Below are positions 1-11,000 of a stretch of DNA of 64,000 nucleotides, in pieces. Within the stretch, counting starts at the first letter, position 1; each line of letters starts with the position of its first letter. The stretch comes from Arenimonas sp. (lineage in GTDB: Bacteria; Pseudomonadota; Alphaproteobacteria; Rhizobiales; Rhizobiaceae): the NCBI GenBank assembly GCA_019459145.1, contig JAIBEK010000014.1, positions 62,001-126,000 of the forward strand. Direction: 5' to 3'. The notes below the pieces were generated by a model, which searched no databases, was not told the DNA's origin, and was given only the letters and a program-made list of their open reading frames with translations. A program made the translations under genes and the position numbers.

Positions 1-353
1 TGGACAAGACCTCCGACACCAACATGACGGCCAAAGTCGTGCTGAAGATCGGGCCGATCAAGGCGAAGTTCGAGGGCGCGGTCGAATTGCAGAACCTCAA
101 TCCGCCGCACTCCTACACCATCGCCGGCGAGGGCAAGGGCGGCTTGGCGGGTTTTGCCAAGGGTGGCGCCGATGTCTCGCTCGCGGCCGACGGACCGGAT
201 GCCACGATCCTCACCTACACCGTCAAGGCGGAGGTCGGCGGCAAGATCGCTCAGCTCGGCTCGCGTCTGATCGATTCGACCTCGAAAAAGCTCGCGGGCG
301 AGTTCTTCGCCAAGTTCGGCGAACTCGTCGGCAATTCGGTCGCCGCCGCCTGA
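1..353 (+). CDS. CoxG-like SRPBCC family protein, 5' end missing
   Basis: This is the C-terminal part of a protein that enters the window from the left. The first full codon is at 3 and the stop is at 351-353, so about 116 residues are visible. The segment MTAKVVLKIGPIKAKFEG followed by a Gly/Ala-rich stretch and LTYTVKAEVGGKIAQLGSR is typical of the CoxG family (carbon monoxide dehydrogenase subunit G, SRPBCC fold). The family name comes from aerobic CO dehydrogenase clusters, where CoxG helps anchor the enzyme at the membrane. Many homologues sit beside other molybdenum hydroxylases or alone. No Cox genes are visible to the right, so the specific role cannot be judged. The Met at 24 is internal and not the real start. 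Confidence 0.75.
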   Translation, partial: DKTSDTNMTAKVVLKIGPIKAKFEGAVELQNLNPPHSYTIAGEGKGGLAGFAKGGADVSLAADGPDATILTYTVKAEVGGKIAQLGSRLIDSTSKKLAGEFFAKFGELVGNSVAAA

Positions 354-369
354 ACCTGAGGCAAGCGGT

Positions 370-401
370 GCGCCGCGGTAGCGCTAAAGCACCCGCGGCG
401 C
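370..401. terminator. Hairpin between convergent coxG-like gene and glpK
   Basis: Two perfect 9-bp arms, GCGCCGCGG (370-378) and CCGCGGCGC (393-401), flank a 14-nt loop in the 55-bp gap between two convergent genes. The position suits a bidirectional transcription terminator. There is no strong T-run on either side, so factor-independent termination is not certain. Confidence 0.55.
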
Positions 402-408
402 GCAGTTC

Positions 409-1905
409 TCAATTGCGTTTCGTCAGGCAGCGTGAAACGCAGTCCCGCCATCCGGCAACCGCGGACTGCCGTTCATCCTCCGGCATATCCGGCTCGAAGC
501 GGCGATCGCGCTTCCAGTGCTCGGAAAAGCCCTTCTGGTCCGGCCAGATGCCGGCGCGGGAGCCAGCGAGCCAGGCGGCGCCCAGCACGGTCGTTTCAAG
601 AATCTGCGGACGGTCGACGGGTGCGGCCAAAATGTCGGCGAGACGCTGCATCGTCCAGTCGGAGGCGACCATGCCGCCATCAACCCGCAGGACAGTCTTG
701 TCGCTCGCGCCGTCCCAATCCTTCTTCATCGCTTCCAAGAGATCATAGGTCTGGTAAGCGACGCTTTCGAGTACCGCGCGGGCGAACTCGGCGGGGCCGG
801 TGTTACGCGTCATGCCGAACATCGCGCCACGGGCCTCGGCATCCCAATAGGGCGCGCCGAGCCCGGTGAAAGCGGGAACCAGATAGACACGCTGGTGCGG
901 GTCGGCCTTGGCGGCCAGCCCGTCGGTCTCGGCCGAACTGCCGATGAAGCCGAGGCTGTCGCGCAGCCACTGCACGGCGGCACCGGCGATGAAGATCGAG
1001 CCTTCCAGCGCATAGGTGGTTTCCCCGTTCAGTCGATAGGCAATCGTCGTCAGCAACCGGTTGGACGATGCGACGCGGTCGGCTCCGGTGTTCAGCAGCG
1101 CAAAGCAGCCGGTACCATAGGTCGACTTCATCATGCCGGGCTCGAAACAGGCATTGCCGATCACGGCTGCCTGCTGGTCGCCGGCAACGCCGAGGATCGG
1201 GATTTCGGCGCCGAAGACGTCCGGATCCGTCGTACCGAAATCGTCGGCACAGTCCTTGACCTCTGGCAGCATGGCGCGCGGGATCTGCAGGATCTCGAGA
1301 AGCTCGTCATCAAAGCGGTTTTCGCCGATGTCGTAGATCAGCGTGCGCGACGCATTGGTGGCGTCGGTCGCGTGCACGCGGCCGGCCGTCATCCTGAAGA
1401 TGAGCCAGCTATCGATCGTGCCGAAGCAGACCTCGCCTTTTTCTGCACGGGCGCGCAGCCCTTCGACCGAATTGAGCATCCAGGCAAGCTTGGTGCCGGA
1501 AAAATAGGGATCGAGCAGCAGGCCGGTCTTGGCGGTGAAGAGCGGCTCGAGGCCCTTGGCCTTCTGCTCCTCGCAGAAGCGGGCAGTGCGACGGTCCTGC
1601 CAGACGATGGCGCGATGCAGCGGCTCGCCGGTCTTGCGGTCCCAGACCACGGCGGTTTCGCGCTGGTTGGTGATGCCGATCGCGGTGATGTCGCGCAGCG
1701 TGATCCCCGCCTTGGCGACCGCCATGCGGGTGGTCGACAGCACGCTCTGCCAGATCTCCTCGGCGTCGTGCTCGACCCAGCCTGAATCGGGGAAGAACTG
1801 GGTGAATTCCTGCTGGGCGACCCCGACGATGTGCATGTCCTGGTCGAACACCATGGACCGGGTCGACGTGGTTCCCTGGTCGATTGCCAGAATATATCCG
1901 CTCAT
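409..1905 (-). CDS. glpK: Glycerol kinase
   Basis: This 498-residue protein phosphorylates glycerol to sn-glycerol 3-phosphate with ATP in the cytoplasm. It is close in length to E. coli GlpK (about 502). The N-terminus carries the FGGY-kinase phosphate loop [16 protein letters not shown] (about residues 5-20). Later the GVAGDQQAA segment and the C-terminal [12 protein letters not shown] and LGAAWLAG motifs of the family are present. It is the last gene of the glycerol operon, 76 bp downstream of glpV, with a hairpin in the gap. Its product is the substrate of GlpD encoded at the start of the same operon. Start: ATG at 1905 is preceded by a GGAGACGAAG ribosome site. The assignment is secure. 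Confidence 0.96.
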   Translation of the reverse strand: MSGYILAIDQGTTSTRSMVFDQDMHIVGVAQQEFTQFFPDSGWVEHDAEEIWQSVLSTTRMAVAKAGITLRDITAIGITNQRETAVVWDRKTGEPLHRAIVWQDRRTARFCEEQKAKGLEPLFTAKTGLLLDPYFSGTKLAWMLNSVEGLRARAEKGEVCFGTIDSWLIFRMTAGRVHATDATNASRTLIYDIGENRFDDELLEILQIPRAMLPEVKDCADDFGTTDPDVFGAEIPILGVAGDQQAAVIGNACFEPGMMKSTYGTGCFALLNTGADRVASSNRLLTTIAYRLNGETTYALEGSIFIAGAAVQWLRDSLGFIGSSAETDGLAAKADPHQRVYLVPAFTGLGAPYWDAEARGAMFGMTRNTGPAEFARAVLESVAYQTYDLLEAMKKDWDGASDKTVLRVDGGMVASDWTMQRLADILAAPVDRPQILETTVLGAAWLAGSRAGIWPDQKGFSEHWKRDRRFEPDMPEDERQSAVAGWRDCVSRCLTKRN

Positions 1906-1928
1906 CGGGCTTCGTCTCCTTGGATGAA

Positions 1929-1957
1929 GACCGGGGCGCGTGTTTCGCGCCCCGGTC
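1929..1957 (-). promoter_or_regulatory. Perfect intercistronic hairpin between glpV and glpK
   Basis: Arms of 12 bp, GACCGGGGCGCG (1929-1940) and its exact complement (1946-1957), enclose a 5-nt loop. It lies just after the stop of the binding-protein gene glpV and before glpK. No T-run follows in the direction of transcription. It may protect the 3' end of the abundant glpV mRNA or partly terminate transcription before glpK, as known for other binding-protein operons; that role is inferred. Confidence 0.6.
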
Positions 1958-1981
1958 CTTTGTCATGCTAACGAGGGAAGA

Positions 1982-3703
1982 TTACTTCTGCCAGCTCTTG
2001 ACCAGTTCGTCGTAGTTGACGGTCATCGGCTTTTCCTTCTCGTTCTCGACCTTCAGCTGCGGAGCAAGGTTGCCCTTGGAAACCGCATCCTTGTTCCAGT
2101 ATTCGAGGTCGTGCTCTTCGGCGAGCTTCGGGCCGATGTCACCCTGAACGCCTGCACGTTCCAGGCGCTGCATGACCTTTTCCTGCTCGGCGCACAGCGA
2201 GTCCATGGCTTCCTGCGCCGACTTCGCACCCGAGGATGCGTCGCCGATCGCCTGCCACCACAGCTGGGCCAGCTTCGGATAGTCCGGAACGTTGGTGCCG
2301 GTCGGCGACCACTGGACACGGGCCGGCGAGCGGTAGAACTCGATCAGACCGCCGAGCTTCGGCGCACGCTCGGTGAAGCTTTCATGCTGGATCGACGATT
2401 CGCGGATGAGGGTCAGGCCGACATGGCTCTTCTTCACGTCCACGGTCTTCGAGGTGACGAACTGGGCATAGAGCCAGGCCGCCTTGGCGCGGTCGTCGGG
2501 GGTGGACTTGAGCAGCGTCCAGGAACCCACGTCCTGATAGCCGAGCTTCATGCCGTCCTTCCAGTAGACACCATGCGGGCTCGGAGCGAAGCGCCACTTC
2601 GGCGTGCCGTCGGCGTTGACCACCGGCAGGCCGTCCTTGACGAGGTCGGCGGTGAAGGCGGTGTACATGAACATCTGCTGGGCGATCTCGCCCTGCGACG
2701 GAACCGGACCGGATTCCGAGAAGGTCATGCCCTGGGCGGATGCCGGTGCATAGGCCTTCAACCAGTCGAGGTACTTCTGGATGGCGTAGACCGAGGCCGG
2801 GCCGTTGGTGTCGCCGCCACGGGCAACGCAGGAGCCGACCGGACGCGAATTCTCGTCGACCTTGATGCCCCATTCGTCGACCGGCAGACCATTCGGCAGG
2901 CCCTTGTCGCCGTTGCCGGCCATGGAGAGCCAGGCGTCCGTGAAGCGCCAGCCGAGCGACGGGTCCTTCTTGCCGTAGTCCATGTGACCATAGACCTTCT
3001 TGCCGTCGATCTCGCGGCCGGTGAAGAATTCGGCGATATCTTCATAAGCGGACCAGTTGACCGGAACGCCGAGGTCGTAACCGTACTTCGCCTTGAAGTC
3101 GGCCTTGTTCTTCTCGTCGTTGAACCAGTCGTAGCGGAACCAGTAGAGGTTGGCGAACTGCTGGTCGGGCAGTTGGTAGAGGTCGCCGTCCGGCGCCGTG
3201 GTGAACTTCATGCCGATGAAGTCGTCGAGGTCGAGGCCCGGATTGGTGACGTCCTTGCCTTCGTTGGCCATCCATTTGGTGAGCGAACGGGCCTGCTGGT
3301 AGCGCCAATGGGTGCCGATCAGGTCGGAGTCGTTGACATAGGCGTCGTAGACGTTTTCGCCCGACTGCATCTGCGTCTGCAGCTTTTCAACGACGTCGCC
3401 TTCGCCGATCAGGTCATGGGTGATCTTGATGCCGGTGATGGCTTCGAAGGCCGGGGCCAGAACCTTGGATTCGTATTCGTGCGTGGTGATGGTTTCCGAC
3501 ACCACCTTGATTTCCATGCCGGCGAAAGGCTTCGCGGCATCGACGAACCACTGCATTTCCTTTTCCTGGTCGGCGCGCGACAGCGTCGAAAGGTCACCGA
3601 CCTCCTTGTCCAGGAACTGTTTGGCCTCGTCCATTCCGGCAAAGGCGGAACCGGTCATCGCCAGCAGCATGGCTGCCGTCGTCGTCAAAAGGTGCTTTCG
3701 CAT
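1982..3703 (-). CDS. glpV: Glycerol ABC transporter, periplasmic binding protein
   Basis: This 573-residue extracellular solute-binding protein captures glycerol in the periplasm for the GlpPQ/GlpST importer. The start at 3703 is chosen because ATG is preceded by GGGAGGAAAATC and opens a clear Sec signal peptide (MRKHLLTTTAAMLLAMTGSA, then FAG). An open frame continues upstream to 4054 but has no signal peptide and would run into glpU. The mature part has the features of the large binding proteins of rhizobial glycerol importers, including a Trp/Tyr-rich middle (LPDQQFANLYWFRYDWF) and a C-terminus rich in Lys and Glu. It lies between glpU and glpK in the order glpDSTPQUVK described for Rhizobium. 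Confidence 0.93.
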   Translation of the reverse strand: MRKHLLTTTAAMLLAMTGSAFAGMDEAKQFLDKEVGDLSTLSRADQEKEMQWFVDAAKPFAGMEIKVVSETITTHEYESKVLAPAFEAITGIKITHDLIGEGDVVEKLQTQMQSGENVYDAYVNDSDLIGTHWRYQQARSLTKWMANEGKDVTNPGLDLDDFIGMKFTTAPDGDLYQLPDQQFANLYWFRYDWFNDEKNKADFKAKYGYDLGVPVNWSAYEDIAEFFTGREIDGKKVYGHMDYGKKDPSLGWRFTDAWLSMAGNGDKGLPNGLPVDEWGIKVDENSRPVGSCVARGGDTNGPASVYAIQKYLDWLKAYAPASAQGMTFSESGPVPSQGEIAQQMFMYTAFTADLVKDGLPVVNADGTPKWRFAPSPHGVYWKDGMKLGYQDVGSWTLLKSTPDDRAKAAWLYAQFVTSKTVDVKKSHVGLTLIRESSIQHESFTERAPKLGGLIEFYRSPARVQWSPTGTNVPDYPKLAQLWWQAIGDASSGAKSAQEAMDSLCAEQEKVMQRLERAGVQGDIGPKLAEEHDLEYWNKDAVSKGNLAPQLKVENEKEKPMTVNYDELVKSWQK

Positions 3704-3783
3704 GATTTTCCTCCCAAAGGTTGCGATTGCAGTCTCTTCGTAGTCCGGGATGGCGGATCTGACCGCCATCCGTTTTTCAAGCC

Positions 3784-4065
3784 TCAGACGAAACGGAATA
3801 CGCCCATCGCGTAGACCACCGACAAGGCAAGAGCCCACCACAGGTTCGGACCTCCCAGCCCCAACCATGCGAGATGAATGAATGCGGATCCGAGCAACGA
3901 TATGAACAGGCGGTCGCCTCGCGTCGTCTCGAACCGCAGGACGCCGATGCGCGGATTGCCGCCCGGCGAGAAGTATTCCCAGACCGCCATAGAGGCGATC
4001 AGCGTGAAGATGCCGATGAAGAACAGCGCCGTCGGCAGCGTCCATGCCATCCACGAGAAATTCAT
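3784..4065 (-). CDS. glpU: Small inner-membrane protein of the glycerol ABC importer (DUF2160)
   Basis: This 93-residue protein has three or four hydrophobic segments, among them WTLPTALFFIGIFTLIASMA and the C-terminal LWWALALSVVYAMGVFRFV. This is the profile of the DUF2160 family, which is found almost only in glycerol importer operons between glpQ and glpV. Its biochemical role is unknown to me; an accessory membrane subunit is the usual guess. The start at 4065 (MNFSWMAW) follows a GGGGGGAGGC ribosome site. A Met 12 codons upstream lacks one and would overlap glpQ. Confidence 0.88.
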   Translation of the reverse strand: MNFSWMAWTLPTALFFIGIFTLIASMAVWEYFSPGGNPRIGVLRFETTRGDRLFISLLGSAFIHLAWLGLGGPNLWWALALSVVYAMGVFRFV

Positions 4066-4081
4066 TGTCTGCCTCCCCCCG

Positions 4082-4894
<813 letters not shown>

Positions 4895-4906
4895 CTTGGT
4901 TTCCCC

Positions 4907-5776
<870 letters not shown>

Positions 5777-5778
5777 GA

Positions 5779-6849
<1,071 letters not shown>

Positions 6850-6860
6850 GTCTCTTCCCC

Positions 6861-7937
6861 TTACGCCGCGGCGACGTCGACGAGCGCGCGCCCGTCGGAG
6901 CCGAACGCCATCAGGTGGCGCGTATCGATGAAGACCTCGAGCTCGTAGTCGGGATCGATGTCGTGGATGCCGTGGGCCAGCATGACCCAGCGCGCACCGG
7001 CGAAATTGAGGTGGATGAAGCTCTCCGAACCGGCGATTTCCGACACCAGCGTCGTGGCCGAAAGCGCGGTCGTCGCATGGTCATTGCGATGCAGATAGAG
7101 GTGATGCGGCTGGAAACCGACCGTCACCGGACCGTCGGCGATGGCGGCCAGATGCGCCGGAACCGGCAGGACCGGCCGGTCGGCCAGCAGGAATTGGCCG
7201 CCGGACTTTATCAATTCGATCGTGTTGAGCGGCGGATCGGCGAAAGTGCGCGCGGTCAAGAGATCCAGCGGGTGACGATAGACCTGGATCGTCTCGCCGA
7301 ACTGGGTGACCGCCCCCTGGCTCAAGGTGGCGGTATTGCCGCCCAGCAGCAGCGCCTCGGACGGTTCGGTGGTGGCGTAGACGAAGATCGCGCCGGACTG
7401 GGCGAAGATCTTCGGCAACTCCTCGCGCAGTTCCTCGCGCAGCTTGTAGTCGAGATTGGCGAGCGGCTCGTCGAGCAGGACCAGATTGGCGTTCTTGACG
7501 ATGGCGCGCGCCAGCGCGGTGCGCTGCTGCTGTCCGCCGGAGAGGTTGAGCGGGGTGCGATCAAGATAAGGCGTCAGCCGCAACAACTCGGCCGCCTTCT
7601 TCACCTCGCGGTCGATGGTGGCGGAATCCTTCCCTGCAATCCGCATCGGCGAGGCGATGTTCTCGTAGACGGTCAGCGCCGGGTAATTGATGAATTGCTG
7701 GTAGACCATGGCGACGTTGCGCTTCTGCACCGGCACGCCGGTGACGTCGACGCCATCCAGATGGATCGATCCACCGGTCGGCTTGTCCAGACCCGCCATC
7801 AAGCGCATCAGCGAGGTCTTGCCGGACAGCGTCGGCCCCAGCAGGACGTTCAGCGACCCTCGCTGCAAGACGAGATTGGTCGGGCGAATGTGATATTCGC
7901 CGGCAACCATCTTCGAGACATTGCGCAATTCAAGCAT
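6861..7937 (-). CDS. glpS: Glycerol ABC transporter ATPase 1, lacking the switch histidine
   Basis: This 358-residue MalK-type ATPase has Walker A GPTLSGKT (34-41), a canonical signature LSGGQQQR (132-139) and Walker B LVLLDEP (D156, E157). The H-loop position, His in nearly all ABC ATPases, is Thr190 in YATTEPSEA. The C-terminal part is a TOBE-like regulatory domain. It is the first transporter gene after glpD, with a 55-bp gap, and lies 11 bp before glpT. It should work as a heterodimer with GlpT under the GlpPQ membrane pair. Confidence 0.93.
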   Translation of the reverse strand: MLELRNVSKMVAGEYHIRPTNLVLQRGSLNVLLGPTLSGKTSLMRLMAGLDKPTGGSIHLDGVDVTGVPVQKRNVAMVYQQFINYPALTVYENIASPMRIAGKDSATIDREVKKAAELLRLTPYLDRTPLNLSGGQQQRTALARAIVKNANLVLLDEPLANLDYKLREELREELPKIFAQSGAIFVYATTEPSEALLLGGNTATLSQGAVTQFGETIQVYRHPLDLLTARTFADPPLNTIELIKSGGQFLLADRPVLPVPAHLAAIADGPVTVGFQPHHLYLHRNDHATTALSATTLVSEIAGSESFIHLNFAGARWVMLAHGIHDIDPDYELEVFIDTRHLMAFGSDGRALVDVAAA

Positions 7938-7992
7938 CTATTCCTCGGGCCTCCTCCGAACCGTCGGCTATCTTCCAGCTGGCGCCTGCCCC

Positions 7993-9504
7993 TTATCGGG
8001 CGACGGCGACCGCCATGTATGTCTCCAGTTCCGCGGCCTCCCCGGCCGTCAGGAACAAACCTTGCTTCGTGCGCCGCCACAGCACGTCTTCCGCGCTGCA
8101 GGCCCATTCGCGCCCGATCAGCCAGCGGACTTCGCACTCGTAAAGCGAGCCGCCAAAATGGCGCCCCAGATCTTCCGATCCTTTTGCGCCCGCGAGCATT
8201 TCCTTTGCGTCGGTGCCGTAGCAGCGGACAAGTCGCTCGGCATGGCCTTGCTCCAGGAAGGGAAAGACCTTCAGCAGCTTGTCGACTTCCGCCGGATAGG
8301 CCGTCGCGCCGAAATCGCCTCCAGGCAGGCGGCTCTTGGCCGTCCAGGGCGCCCCCATTGCACCGATCGCCTCACCGATCTTTTCCAGCGCATGTTCGGC
8401 CAGCCGCCGATAGGTCGTCAGCTTGCCGCCGAAGACATTGAGAAGCGGCGCCTCTTCGTCCGGCTGGTCGAGCTTCAAAACGTAGTCCCGGGTCGCCTCC
8501 TGGGCCTTCGAAGCACCATCATCATAAAGCGGGCGCACGGCCGAATAGCTCCAGACGATATCGTCCTTGCGCACAGGTTCGGCGAAATACTCGCTCGCCG
8601 CATTGCATAGATACGCGATTTCCTCTTCGCTTATTTTCACATTTTTCGGATCGTCCGTATAGTCACGATCCGTCGTGCCGATCAGTGTGAAGTCGTTCTC
8701 GTAGGGAATGGCGAAGATGATGCGGTTGTCCGGGTTCTGGAAGAAATAGGCCCGCTTGTCGGAGAACTTCTTCTTCACCACGATATGGCTGCCCTGGACG
8801 AGCCGGACATTGTGGACATTGTTGCGGCCGAAAGCGCCGGCAAGCACCTGGTCGACCCAGGGACCGGCGGCATTGACCAGCATGCGCGCCCTGAAGCTCT
8901 GTGTCTGGCCGTTCGCCTGGTCACGCACCGTGACGGTCCAGAGCCCGTTCTCGCGGCGCGCCGAGGTAACCCGCGTGCGGCTCATGATCGTCGCACCGCG
9001 ATCGGCGGCATCCCGCGCATTGAGGACCACCATGCGGGCATCATCAACCCAGCCGTCAGAATACTCGAAGGCCTTGGAAAATACCGGCTTCAACGGCCGT
9101 CCGGCCGGATCGCGACGCAGATCGAGCGTCTTCGTCGCCGGCAGCAGCTTGCGACCGCCAAGGTGATCATAGAGGAAAAGGCCGAGACGGATCAGCCAGG
9201 CAGGGCGAACGCCGCCTTTCTGGAAGGGCAGGACGAAACGCAGCGGCCAGATGACGTGCGGCGCCATGGCCCAGAGGATTTCGCGCTCCATCAGCGCCTC
9301 GCGCACCAGGCGAAACTCGTAGTATTCGAGATAGCGCAAGCCGCCATGGATCAGCTTGGTGGCGCCGGATGACGTGCCCGAGGCGAAGTCGTTCATCTCG
9401 GCGAGGGCGACGGAATAACCTCGCCCGACCGCATCGCGCGCGATACCGCAGCCATTGATGCCGCCACCGACGACAAAGATGTCGAAAACCGTCTCGACCG
9501 ACAT
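7993..9504 (-). CDS. glpD: Aerobic glycerol-3-phosphate dehydrogenase (FAD)
   Basis: This 503-residue flavoprotein oxidises glycerol 3-phosphate to dihydroxyacetone phosphate and passes electrons to quinone at the inner membrane. The FAD-binding dinucleotide fold is at the N-terminus (FDIFVVGGGINGCGIARDA) and is followed by the family motif FASGTSSGATKLIHGGLRYL. The C-terminal DAO_C domain includes the segments LPGGDFGA and LIGREWACSAEDVLWRRTK. The start at 9504 gives MSVETVFD right before the FAD motif and follows GGGAGCGGGG. It is the first gene downstream of the GlpR-type operator repeats and probably leads the whole operon. Confidence 0.96.
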   Translation of the reverse strand: MSVETVFDIFVVGGGINGCGIARDAVGRGYSVALAEMNDFASGTSSGATKLIHGGLRYLEYYEFRLVREALMEREILWAMAPHVIWPLRFVLPFQKGGVRPAWLIRLGLFLYDHLGGRKLLPATKTLDLRRDPAGRPLKPVFSKAFEYSDGWVDDARMVVLNARDAADRGATIMSRTRVTSARRENGLWTVTVRDQANGQTQSFRARMLVNAAGPWVDQVLAGAFGRNNVHNVRLVQGSHIVVKKKFSDKRAYFFQNPDNRIIFAIPYENDFTLIGTTDRDYTDDPKNVKISEEEIAYLCNAASEYFAEPVRKDDIVWSYSAVRPLYDDGASKAQEATRDYVLKLDQPDEEAPLLNVFGGKLTTYRRLAEHALEKIGEAIGAMGAPWTAKSRLPGGDFGATAYPAEVDKLLKVFPFLEQGHAERLVRCYGTDAKEMLAGAKGSEDLGRHFGGSLYECEVRWLIGREWACSAEDVLWRRTKQGLFLTAGEAAELETYMAVAVAR

Positions 9505-9560
9505 TCGTTCCCCGCTCCCATTTTCGCACTGCACAATTTCATGCAATTGCGAAAGTCCGA

Positions 9561-9596
9561 TTATCTAAATCGAAGCATAAACGAATGTCAAACGAA
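9561..9596 (-). promoter_or_regulatory. glpD operon promoter with three 11-bp-spaced GlpR-type repeats
   Basis: Read on the minus strand, the heptamer TTCG(T/A)TT occurs three times at exact 11-bp steps (plus-strand starts 9568, 9579 and 9590). A TTGACA hexamer lies at 9586-9591, and an AT-rich GATAAT/TAGATA stretch follows about 18-20 bp downstream as a possible -10. DeoR-family repressors such as GlpR bind repeated TTCG-type sequences, so this is a plausible repressor site covering the promoter of glpD. Confidence 0.65.
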
Positions 9597-9609
9597 CATT
9601 GAGGAATAT

Positions 9610-10407
9610 TCAGCGCCGGCCGTCACTGAATTCCTGCAGGCTTTGCGTTTCCACCAACTGCACGTCGCTTTCGGCACAGATCCGTCGAATCGACTCGACC
9701 GGACAATGGTCGGTGATAAAGGTGTGGACCTGCGAGATATGACCGATTCGAACCGGCGCGGTGCGCTCGAACTTGGAAGCATCCGAGACGAGGATGACAT
9801 GACGGGCATTGGCGATGATCGCCTGGGCGACCTTGACCTCGCGATAGTCGAAATCGAGGAGCGCGCCGTCCTCGTCAATGGCAGACACGCCGATGACGGC
9901 GAAATCCACCTTGAACTGCCGGATGAAATCGACGGCGGCCTCGCCGACGATGCCACCGTCCGAACCGCGCACCACCCCGCCGGCAATGACCACCTCGATC
10001 AGGGGGAATACGCGCAAGCGGTTGGCGACATTGATGTTGTTGGTGATCACCATTAATTCCCGATGGTCCACCAATGCCTCTCCCACGGCCTCGGTCGTCG
10101 TACCGATATTGATGAACAGCGAGGAATTGTCGGGGATCAGCGCGGCCGCGGCACGGCCGATCGCCTGCTTCTGCGGCGCGGCGATGGAGCGTCGGGCCTC
10201 GTATTTGACGTTCTCGTTGCCGCTCGGAAAGATCGCGCCGCCATGGATGCGGGTCAGTGCCTTGCCGTCGCACAGATCGTTCAGGTCCTTGCGAATGGTC
10301 TGCGGGGTCACGGCAAACCGGGCCGCGAGTTCATCGACCAGGACACGGCCTTCCGCCTTGGCGAGAGTCATGATTTCCGCCTGGCGGCTGGAAAGCAGCA
10401 TCATCAT
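9610..10407 (-). CDS. glpR: DeoR-family repressor of glycerol metabolism
   Basis: This 265-residue regulator has an N-terminal DeoR winged helix (LVDELAARFAVTPQTIRKDL, then ALTRIHGGAI) and a C-terminal sugar-phosphate-sensing domain of the ribose-5-phosphate isomerase-like fold (INIGTTTEAVGEAL and ISDASKFERTAP-like segments). In known systems GlpR releases DNA when glycerol 3-phosphate binds. It lies directly upstream of glpD on the same strand, with 105 bp between them holding the candidate operator. The first three codons are Met; initiation at 10407 or 10401 is possible, and AAAGGGG just upstream fits either. Confidence 0.92.
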   Translation of the reverse strand: MMMLLSSRQAEIMTLAKAEGRVLVDELAARFAVTPQTIRKDLNDLCDGKALTRIHGGAIFPSGNENVKYEARRSIAAPQKQAIGRAAAALIPDNSSLFINIGTTTEAVGEALVDHRELMVITNNINVANRLRVFPLIEVVIAGGVVRGSDGGIVGEAAVDFIRQFKVDFAVIGVSAIDEDGALLDFDYREVKVAQAIIANARHVILVSDASKFERTAPVRIGHISQVHTFITDHCPVESIRRICAESDVQLVETQSLQEFSDGRR

Positions 10408-10511
10408 CCCCTTTTTCGTTTTTATTCATCCTAGGGGAAAATGAAGAGCAGGCAAGAGTGCCACGGACGATCGACTGGTAGCCCGATGGGCCCCGCAATC
10501 GCCCGTCTTCG

Positions 10512-10532
10512 GTGCCGGCGTCGCCGGCACCC
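10512..10532. terminator. 9-bp perfect hairpin downstream of the YARHG gene
   Basis: GGTGCCGGC (10512-10520), a GTC loop and GCCGGCACC (10524-10532) form a perfect stem 20 bp past the stop of the YARHG-protein gene. No T-run follows, so a terminator role is likely but unproven. Confidence 0.45.
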
Positions 10533-10551
10533 CCTTGGCCCGCTCATCCGG

Positions 10552-10836
10552 TCAACGGCAGCCCTGGTAGACTTCCCAGCGCTCGATGTCGGCGACACGG
10601 CGCTGCTCGCCGGGCGTCAGTTTGCCATAAGGAGGGAAACAACCGCGGCCGAAGACATTGCGGGCGCGCTGTGTCTTGAAGCAGTAGCCCTTGGCGGCAT
10701 AGATCGCATTGCGCTCATACCAAAGCTGCTCGCAGGTCATGCCGCTCTGGGCCATCGACGGCGCCAAAGCCCCCATGCCGAACAACATCGGAACGACAGC
10801 GATCACAGTCATAGCCAGTTTCTTGATGTAGCCCAT
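10552..10836 (-). CDS. Small exported YARHG-domain protein
   Basis: This is a 94-residue protein with an N-terminal signal peptide (KKLAMTVIAVVPMLFGMGA, cut near PSMAQS). The mature region carries CEQLWYERNAIYAAKGYCF, which matches the YARHG motif (tyrosine-alanine-arginine-histidine-glycine-type domain, extracellular, function poorly known). Four Cys in the mature part (TCEQ, GYCF, GRGCF, YQGCR) could make two disulfides in the periplasm. It has no evident link with the glycerol genes or the hexuronate genes on either side. Start: ATG at 10836 follows a GGGAGGGTTCCG ribosome site. Confidence 0.75.
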   Translation of the reverse strand: MGYIKKLAMTVIAVVPMLFGMGALAPSMAQSGMTCEQLWYERNAIYAAKGYCFKTQRARNVFGRGCFPPYGKLTPGEQRRVADIERWEVYQGCR

Positions 10837-11000
10837 TTCGGAACCCTCCCCTGTATGGAACGAAAACAGGCTATCACAACCGCTTCGGCCGCAATTGACT
10901 CATATCAAGACTATTCTTGGGTCGCGCAGGCCGGTCCGGCCGGGAGATCCGCAGGGTGAACACCACTGGACGAAGCAAATCTCGGGGCGCGGGTTGCCGT

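Noticed and set aside
517-1785. 422-codon plus-strand open frame opposite glpK
   Set aside because: It mirrors the glpK coding strand in GC-rich DNA, has no ribosome site and its translation is Arg/Gly/Asp-rich without family features.
3704-4054. N-terminal extension of glpV
   Set aside because: The frame is open but would place the clear signal peptide inside the protein and overlap glpU; the start at 3703 has a good ribosome site.
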